Assembly: GCA_050084515.1 (NCBI GenBank)
Contig: CM114272.1
Coordinates: forward strand, 46,748,001 to 46,812,000
Direction: 5' to 3'
DNA: 64,000 nt
Source of the DNA: Blasia pusilla
Lineage: Eukaryota; Marchantiophyta; Marchantiopsida; Blasiales
Shown here: piece by piece, positions 57,407 through 64,000 of the stretch
How the letters are laid out: each line of letters begins with the position of its first letter
Position numbering within the stretch: the first letter of the stretch is position 1
Notes under the pieces: model-generated
Seen by the model: the letters and a program-made list of their open reading frames with translations, nothing else
The model's database searches: none
What the model was told of the DNA's origin: nothing
Made by a program: the position numbers and the translations under genes

Positions 57407-58023
57407 TGTCACATCTGAGTAGCCGATAGGCCGAGATCTATCGTGGATAGGGCGTAGGAGCCAGCGGACTATCTTGAGTGTAACTTTGTCCCACGGTGTC
57501 GGATGAGGTTGAGGATAGGTCCATTGTGTCACGAACGTCATTTCTGACAACTTTCATGTTGAGTTCTTTTACAGTCGGGTGACTTGTTGACCAAGTCACC
57601 CGCCCCTGGTAACCTGTGCGTGCAGGTTACCAAGGGAAGGGCTATTTTTAGGGGAAGAGCCTTTTGGCTCTTCCCAACCCTATATAAGAGAGGAAGATGG
57701 CTTTCCTAAGTCATCTTTCTCATGTTGGGCCGTTGGAGCACCTCCCTTGTATGTGTGTGAGCTAGGACTAGGGTGCTAGCGTCCGGATTCCTTGATAGCA
57801 CAGGGTGGACGAGGCTCGATATGCCGATGTAGATTGAAGAGTGGAGTTTTAGGCCGGGTGTGCCGTTTTTACTACTCTTTATTTTTGTTGTGTGATCTCC
57901 ATGTATATGTATGAGTTGATTTTTGTACATGGTGGATCGACCCGTGTGTGGGGAAGATCGGCGTTGTGTGGTGTAGATGTGACAAGCGATGTATGTTGTG
58001 TAGCGATATGTATGCGCACGACA
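57407..58023 (+). repeat. Gypsy-family LTR inside E3 (617 bp)
   Basis: Begins TGTCACATCTGAG and ends CGCACGACA (TG...CA). TATATAAGAG is at 57681. Upstream lie three perfect inverted repeats: 57577-57601 (GGGTGACTTG arm), 57608-57631 (GGTAACCTG arm) and 57652-57675 (GGGAAGAGCC arm). It is the plus-strand counterpart of the LTR at 35835-36450. The flanks (CACGT left, TAGTT right) are not a target duplication, and the E3 exons on either side point in opposite directions, so this is not a simple solo LTR. Confidence 0.88.
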
Positions 58024-59045
58024 TAGTTGAGGAGGTTGCAATTGACCTCCTAATTGCAGATTTTCCATCGGGATTCAGATTGTGGGACGAAAATCCACGC
58101 ATTCTAGTCATGGTTTGGGACTCTCCCTTCACATATCATGCCATATGACTAGGTCGTATTGATATTCTCCTTTGGCAACGTACATCTGAGTAACAAGGGA
58201 TGTTTCCTCGCTTTTACTGGAGGCAGCAAAGATGAGCTCTTCAACCTGCAGTGGGTCAGGATTGTTCGAGTGGCAGATGGCGCAGTCTTGGATAGTCAAA
58301 AATGATTACCCGTTGAGATCACCAATAGACAAACTTCAAGTAAGTCCGCAAAGTCAACTTGCAAATGTTCATTCGGATTTGGTTTTAGGGAGTTCATTTT
58401 TTGTTGCAACCTGCAACCTGTCAGACTTTGACGGGTTGCAAATCAATTTTTCCACTGAGCTTGTGCAACACATTGTGCAATCTGATTGATTCCAACGGGT
58501 TGGAGATAGACCCAGATACGAACTCTTATACGGAATTGACAGATAAATCGAGTCTTATTCAGGGTGGTGCAGAGCAATCCGTTGGATTCCAATGAGTTAC
58601 AAGTGCTCTCCAAAGCTTATTCCAGTCTGTTGTTACAAGGCACCTAAAATCTTACACTTAAAACTTGTCGGCATCCGTTGGGTTGCTTAGTAAGAAAATC
58701 ATTACTTGTATCATTTTTTCCTTAAAGCTCATATGATTGTGCCTTTTTGTGTTGCAGAAATCAAGTATCCGTATGTGTATTTTTTTGTCAGACCAGAGTA
58801 CAGGTTCCAAGTTTTTGAGATCCAAGATTGTTTTGATCCTGCCTCCGATGGTTACACACTCAGCAGCCTCAACAATTCACCCCCGGGAATTGTCGTGGAG
58901 GAAGGAGTGCCGATGCTTGCAGTGAGGGAAAAGTCTCGGACACTCATACAGATCCTCATGGAGCTGTGCTCAAGGCTTGGTGATTTGGTGTAAGATTTGG
59001 TGGGGCTTTGCGTGGCTTGTACTTATGCGTTTGCTAAGATATTTG
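58024..59045 (+). pseudogene. E3: methyltransferase-half exons, decayed
   Basis: Plus strand. EEVAIDLLIADFPSGFRLW (DFPSG at about 58058-58072) is followed by GGSKDELFNLQ. An intron with palindromes (about 58410-58690) comes next, then an exon with YFFVRPEYRFQVFEIQD and REKSRTLIQILMELCSRLGDLV, a stop, and DLVGL. Homology to E2 (49110-50200) stops at about 59045, where it is joined tail-to-tail to transposase sequence. This third, more diverged copy also lacks DPPY. Confidence 0.7.
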
Positions 59046-60203
59046 GTACGTTGGAACTGATTCTGGAGATGGCATCCATTTCCGCCATCTTTCCATCAAG
59101 TACTCGTATTTGATGCAACCAATTCCGGAAGCATTCAGGATCAGCGAGAAATGCCAAATTTTCCCATAGTTGTTTCTCCTCAGCAGCCGTGATTTCACCT
59201 TGGCCAGGGATTCCAAGCAATTGTTCACAATTTTGTGAAGTTGTTGTCAATTTGATCACTCCGGACTTTGATCCCGCATAGTTTCTATATACCTCAATCA
59301 CTTTCTTTGCCATATCCTCCTTTATATGTCTCTGAATTACACCGATAAGAGGATGAGTGTGGGAATCAACATGAACTGCCATCCTGGTGTACTCGGGCGT
59401 AGAACTGTAGTCGTGCACAATGAAAAATATGTATATTGGACAGACTCTAACACAGAAAGGGGATGCTTGACAATGAGGACATTGATAGCCTCCTAGCGGT
59501 ATGGTCACACCAACCTCATATGAAGTTTCTGCATTCTTTGGGGGGGAATTGCTATGCATTGACTTGCCCATTGCGCTCTAGAAACAGGCAGCCAGGACTT
59601 CTATACTCCATGGCTCCAACGATTTGGCTGCGAGAAACAATCCAAGGACCACCTGGAATTGAAGCATTTGGCCTGCACCATCAATGACAGCAAACTTTCT
59701 GTCCATATCCTTCAAGCGTCCTCCGTCTTTCTTTTGAGCAAGACCAGCAAGTGGAGGCAACTTAAAAATGCAATTACTATCATAGGTGGGCGGCAACTTG
59801 TCGACAAGAATGTGCTTGAACATTTTAAAGGGCAGAAACGACATCAAACTCTTGCCCGAAACTCGCAATAGGAACGAGTAGGCAAAGGTAGGATGCGGTT
59901 GATGTCCAACAAATCCCGTGAGATCGACGACATCTGAAATCTCTTCGGGAAGTACAACATTGTCACGAACGTGTGAAATTAGAGTCGATATTGGATCTAT
60001 AGAGGTAGGAGTGGCAATCGTAGACCTCGGTGCACTAGGAAATTGCAGACCGTCGACTTGGGAAACAAAAGGCTTTAGAGGCAAAGCTATAAACTCTATA
60101 TTGTCCATTTATGTAAGGTAGGAGATTCCATACTTTAGAGCCTCCAATCACTGGCTGGACTATCTTACCTACGACGTCCTCCGTACCGTCCACCCTAACA
60201 TTG
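59046..60203 (-). pseudogene. E3: N-terminal half of the transposase, decayed
   Basis: Minus strand. Pieces match E2 43000-44180: SFLLRVSGKSLMSFLPFKMF, DKLPPTYDSNCIFKLPPL, CPHCQASPFCVRVCPIYIFF, DSHTHPLIGVIQRHIKED and AAEEKQLWENLAFLADPE. Both ends are truncated: the start near 60203 lacks the MDNYVKL exon start and the other end stops before the catalytic region. The sequence is more diverged from E1/E2 than they are from each other. Confidence 0.75.
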
Positions 60204-62128
60204 CCAACGCCACCTTACTTGTCCCAAACGCATCTTGAGACTAAACGTTATGGCCTGAAACATAGTTAAAATCCCCAAACGCTAGTGATGTTCCAAAACT
60301 GATTCTCACATGTTTGGCAACCAACCTTCCTAGACTCAACTCATGTCAAGTCTTGGTTCGCGTTTGATCGAGGTTTTCTGGTCGCGACCACAAACGCATG
60401 AAACGCATGAAACGCACAACTCTATTCCGCGTTTCGTCTCTTAGACTTCTCCAAGAGACCTCTCCAAAAGCCTCTCCAAAGCGCAATCATCGTAACGTGA
60501 GTCCATTAGAGTTCTGATGTTCTGCTTGGCACTTGTTTGATATTTGTTTGGTTATGAAGGTCGCGACATGTAGGAACGAAAGAGCTGTATAAAAGCCTAG
60601 AGCCCCGATAGAAGACTCTGGAGCTCTAAGTATTGTTGATGGATCTCATCCTTGGTTCCCAAGTGGTGCGGAGGTGTGACCTCATTCAACTCCATCAAGG
60701 AAACATCAAGACATTTGATTCAAAGATACATGAGAGAATAGGGATGAGTGAGTTGGTTTCTTTCATTTTGGTGGGGAGCTTAATTTTGGCTAGAAGGAGT
60801 TGGAATTAACAATTGGCTTGCTAAGTAGGAGGAGGCCAAGAGTAGCAAATAATATAAGGAAGTGAGGCTTAGGTTAGAAGAGTGCATAGGGAAAAAAGAG
60901 TTACTTAGACAGTTGTAAACGAGTACCAGAAATTGGCCGCAGTCTGAAAATCCATGGGGAATTGTAAACCTTGATTTTCAAAATGTCAGATATAAGTGGA
61001 TGGATATTTAAATTTTCAAATTTAAACGGGCTGTAAAATTTTAAAACATTCCTAACTTTCCTTTTCCAGCTAAGGTCGAAAAAAAGTAATAATTAATTTA
61101 CCAGTGACTCGACATGAGAAATAAAAAGAACTCCCCCTGACTCAGTGACCACCGTCTGCTTCCACTCGCCGAAAATTGAAACGGAATCGAACAATATGAC
61201 GTGTATGAGGCAGGTTCCCCGAATGAAGGGGGGGCAACTAACCTCCAGCAACAGATATCTCCAGAGGATTCGACCACTAATTCGTGCGTGTCAAGGTTCC
61301 TTGATGAGACCCACTGAAATTCTGGTAAGCGTGTGAGAACACACTGAAATATTTCGAAGTCACTAGTAACTCGACCGCCGCTTTGACTGATCGCATGACA
61401 TTACTTTATCTAATGTATGAAATAGCCAATCCTTTGAAAATGATATGGACTTTTCTGCGTGGCACCTCTGCTGAGTCCCTGCGCCTGGCATCTCACTGTA
61501 CCCCGTGCATCAACTATTCATTGTGGACCACTCCTGTTGAAGTATTCTAGGCGCCATCTTTCCCCCTTATTTTCAATCCCACATGTACTTTTGCTTGTAG
61601 GAGACATATGCAGATAGTGATCATCCCTTGTCAGCCTGTCAAGCTTCGGTGCAGATCTCTGGAAACCAGCCTTATTACAATTAGGCTTCATGACGCAGGT
61701 GTGTAGGGTGACAAGACAGCCTAAATGCGGAGCAGTCTGTGCAAGTCATCGTCCACAAAGAATTGATATTCCCAACTTTGAGAGCCTCCTACGCTCCCAA
61801 GTTATAGAGCAACGAGTGAAAGAGACCATGCCTCTTGTATTGACAATAGCTGGCAGCTCCATAAGACGTAATAGAACAAAGGTCCTTCAAGCCACCCTAG
61901 TTCTTACACAGTGAGTCGGTGACAAACAGGCAGGAAACAAAGAAAACAGATTACCTTCCACTCCTTACCAATTGCCAGGATTATTATGTCATCCCACCTC
62001 TAAAACACCTCCCAAGCCTAGATTTTTCTAGTTTACAATTCAACCAACATGTGACCACATACAGCTTCCCAGTAGCCATTGCCCTGGACTATTTTGCCAC
62101 TGGAGACAGTAGTCAACTCTAAATTAGT
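60204..62128. other. No gene recognised; 3' flank of the CWC22 gene
   Basis: Only short frames. A small direct repeat, AAACGCATGAAACGCATG, is at about 60392-60415. The 3' UTR of the minus-strand CWC22 gene should lie in the part next to 62128. Confidence 0.45.
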
Positions 62129-64000
62129 CTACTTCTTACTCCTTTTCCTATCCTCGCTATCACTATCACTATCATCACTGACAGTATCTGATTCCATACT
62201 AGAGTCTGAATCACTTTCATCTGAGGATTCTGATGATGATGAATCCTCGCTTTCGCTTGGCATGGCCCGATGTTGCTGCATAATGAGTCGTGGCATGTTT
62301 TTGAGATACTCCCGCAAGCTGTCAGTGAGTCCACCAAGCCCGATGGAAGTGAAAAAGTTAATGGCGAACCTTGTGTTCTTGGGATTGTCCTTCGGGAATA
62401 TACCATCAAATGACTCCTGCATCATGGGGTCAGACAACCTTTCATTGAGTCGGCGTAACCCAAGATGCTCAGACAGTTCCTGCACAATTTACAAGAGGAA
62501 ATTTCAGACACCACACACTTGCAAGACCTCTGCAACAAAAAATCAACACCAACTGGAGGAAGATCCAACCTCTAGTATTCGCCAAATGAGACCTAAGGAC
62601 TATGAGGATAAGGATAGTGTGGTCATGATCCCGAAGGATAACAGCAAGCCGTCAAAAACTTTAGTGGCCAAGCCGAACCACCTTGACATGTAACATACCT
62701 GGTAAATGAGCAAGAGCATGACAAACTGATAGCAAAGTCACTTCTTCCCCTAAAATGTATTGTATCCTGTGTGAAAGCTCAAGATGCCAACAGTCCACAC
62801 TCACCTGAAAAAGAATCTTGATAAAAATTCGAGAAGAGGATGTGGTGTCCTCCTCTGTCAGTCGGATATAGGCCAGGGCTTGCCATGGAAGGGCATCAGT
62901 ACCCACCAAATGAGCGAAAAACTTTGCGACATTGCGAAGCTTGTTAGTTTCCAGTCGATGAATCATGGAATACTGCTTAACAAAGCATTGATCAAAATTT
63001 TCTTGATAGACACGGTTGATAAGGCAAAACCGCTGCCCCAAAAGTCCGTAGTATCTCAGGTATGTACGTTCTTGGCTGCAACATTCCAAAAGCATGATGC
63101 ACAACTCCATCTGTCCACAGCCAAATATGACAAATTTCAAAATGGAACCTTTGCTCATGCTAATTCGAAAGTGTTACTAATATCCAGTAACACTAACTTG
63201 CAGAGAGATCTTTATACAACCACTGGATTTAGTTCTCAGAATACCAAAATCTAGCATTCCATGAGAGAGGTTAGTCCCAACACCAAAACATAGGTCAACT
63301 GATCACACAAATCCACGCATGTGATGAATGGCAATCTACCTCCTGTCCAGGTTCTAGTTTGATTTTGAGTAGCTTATGCCCTGCTTCTTCAAAATCTACA
63401 CTAGACATGATGGTCAGATATATTGTTCGACGCAAATTGACCAAATTGGTTTCAGTCTCATCTTGAATCTGCATTCGCTGCTCCCTTTCATCTTCGTCTT
63501 CTTCCTCCTCTTCATCTTCGTCTTCCTCTTCTGACCCCTTATCTCCGTCCTCCTCAACCTCCTCATCCAATTCATCCCCAAGAATTTCCTTTTTGATGAC
63601 TTCATACTTTTTCTCATTCTCTACAAAATTCAGATCAGGCTTGAACACATCTGCATCCATTCCACATATCATTAGCCCTGTGATTTCACAAATCATTGAC
63701 TGATTGGTGGCATACCCCCCGTACACACTACAGATTGACAAAGCTTTGACCAGTCTTACCAAGATAAGACTCATCATCGAGCTCATCCTCTAAGGAGAGT
63801 TCATGGGTTATCTGGTCTTCCTCCTCCACAAGGTCCAGCTCTGGCAACACTCCAGCAAACCCCTGCGTGCAAGAGTCATGTTGCCACATTAAACCCAGAC
63901 TATTTCATTGAGTCCTGATCTAAATATCAAAATGGCTTTAACAATGTCTGATGACAGTAAATTCACCTGAAATTTAGCCTTTCGTATGGCAAAGAGCCCC
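62129..64000 (-). CDS. CWC22: Pre-mRNA-splicing factor CWC22, C-terminal part (incomplete)
   Basis: CWC22 is a spliceosome protein with a MIF4G and an MA3 domain; it is needed for catalytic activation and loads eIF4A3 of the exon-junction complex. In the window, from the 5' side: 63967-64000 ([11 protein letters not shown], runs off the end), 63760-63862 ([18 protein letters not shown]), 63340-63650 (acidic linker, then the start of MA3 with [20 protein letters not shown]), 62805-63110 ([30 protein letters not shown]), and the last exon 62129-62479 ([33 protein letters not shown], then a Ser/Asp/Glu-rich tail ending RKRSKK). All five junctions have GT-AG signals on the minus strand and the frame is intact, so the gene looks functional. 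The N-terminal MIF4G part lies beyond the window. Confidence 0.92.

Noticed and set aside
57407-58023. Simple solo LTR formed by intra-element recombination
   Set aside because: No target duplication at the edges, and flanking E3 exons are in opposite orientation, so a larger rearrangement is involved.
1-64000. tRNA, rRNA or other structured RNA genes
   Set aside because: None recognised by eye; strong hairpins present belong to the E palindromes or the LTRs.

Overview
This looks like nuclear DNA of a land plant. It carries parts of two single-copy host genes with plant-type exon/intron structure: a TopBP1/MEI1-like multi-BRCT gene at 24.5-33.6 kb (+) and the 3' part of a CWC22 splicing-factor gene at 62.1-64.0 kb (-, running off the window). 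Almost everything else is nested, decayed mobile DNA. A seedless plant with a repeat-rich genome is my guess, but the sequence alone does not settle the species.

Layout. 1-16 kb: a Ty3/gypsy retroelement (G1, minus strand) split in its protease by an 11.7-kb DNA transposon (E1, 1463-13170, 10-bp target duplication). 16-24 kb: old repeats, a retroelement-derived ORF and a third gypsy gag relic (G3). 24.5-33.6 kb: the TopBP1/MEI1-like gene. 34.9-35.4 kb: a Ty1/copia RT relic. 35.4-35.8 kb: a fragment of the E transposon family. 35.8-56.6 kb: a second gypsy element (G2, minus strand) split inside its own DNA-methyltransferase domain by a 12.3-kb copy of the transposon (E2, 39949-52260). 56.6-60.2 kb: a scrambled, truncated third E copy (E3) holding a 617-bp LTR. 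60.2-62.1 kb: nothing recognised. 62.1-64 kb: CWC22.

Three things stand out. (1) The E transposons are Mutator-like. They carry a transposase with Cys/His and SWIM zinc motifs and, divergently oriented, a second gene. That gene's product has a charged N-terminus, a ParB-like domain and a permuted DNA amino-methyltransferase fold whose catalytic motif is D(L/F)PSG in all three copies. (2) The space between the two divergent promoters, and the introns of the element genes, hold arrays of about 27-bp near-perfect palindromes (arm GCAACCCGTCGGA) repeated every 62-70 bp. The period is kept between copies although spacer sequence differs, and some arm changes are compensatory. (3) The gypsy family encodes a C5-cytosine methyltransferase-like domain between protease and reverse transcriptase, and ends its polyprotein with a PHD finger. 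Two mobile-element families carrying DNA-methyltransferase-related proteins are therefore nested in each other here.

Most element genes carry stops and frameshifts and are annotated as pseudogenes. The host gene TopBP1/MEI1 can be read through about 20 exons, one junction of which fits a U12-type AT-AC intron. All functional statements rest on motif recognition by eye; no searches were run.
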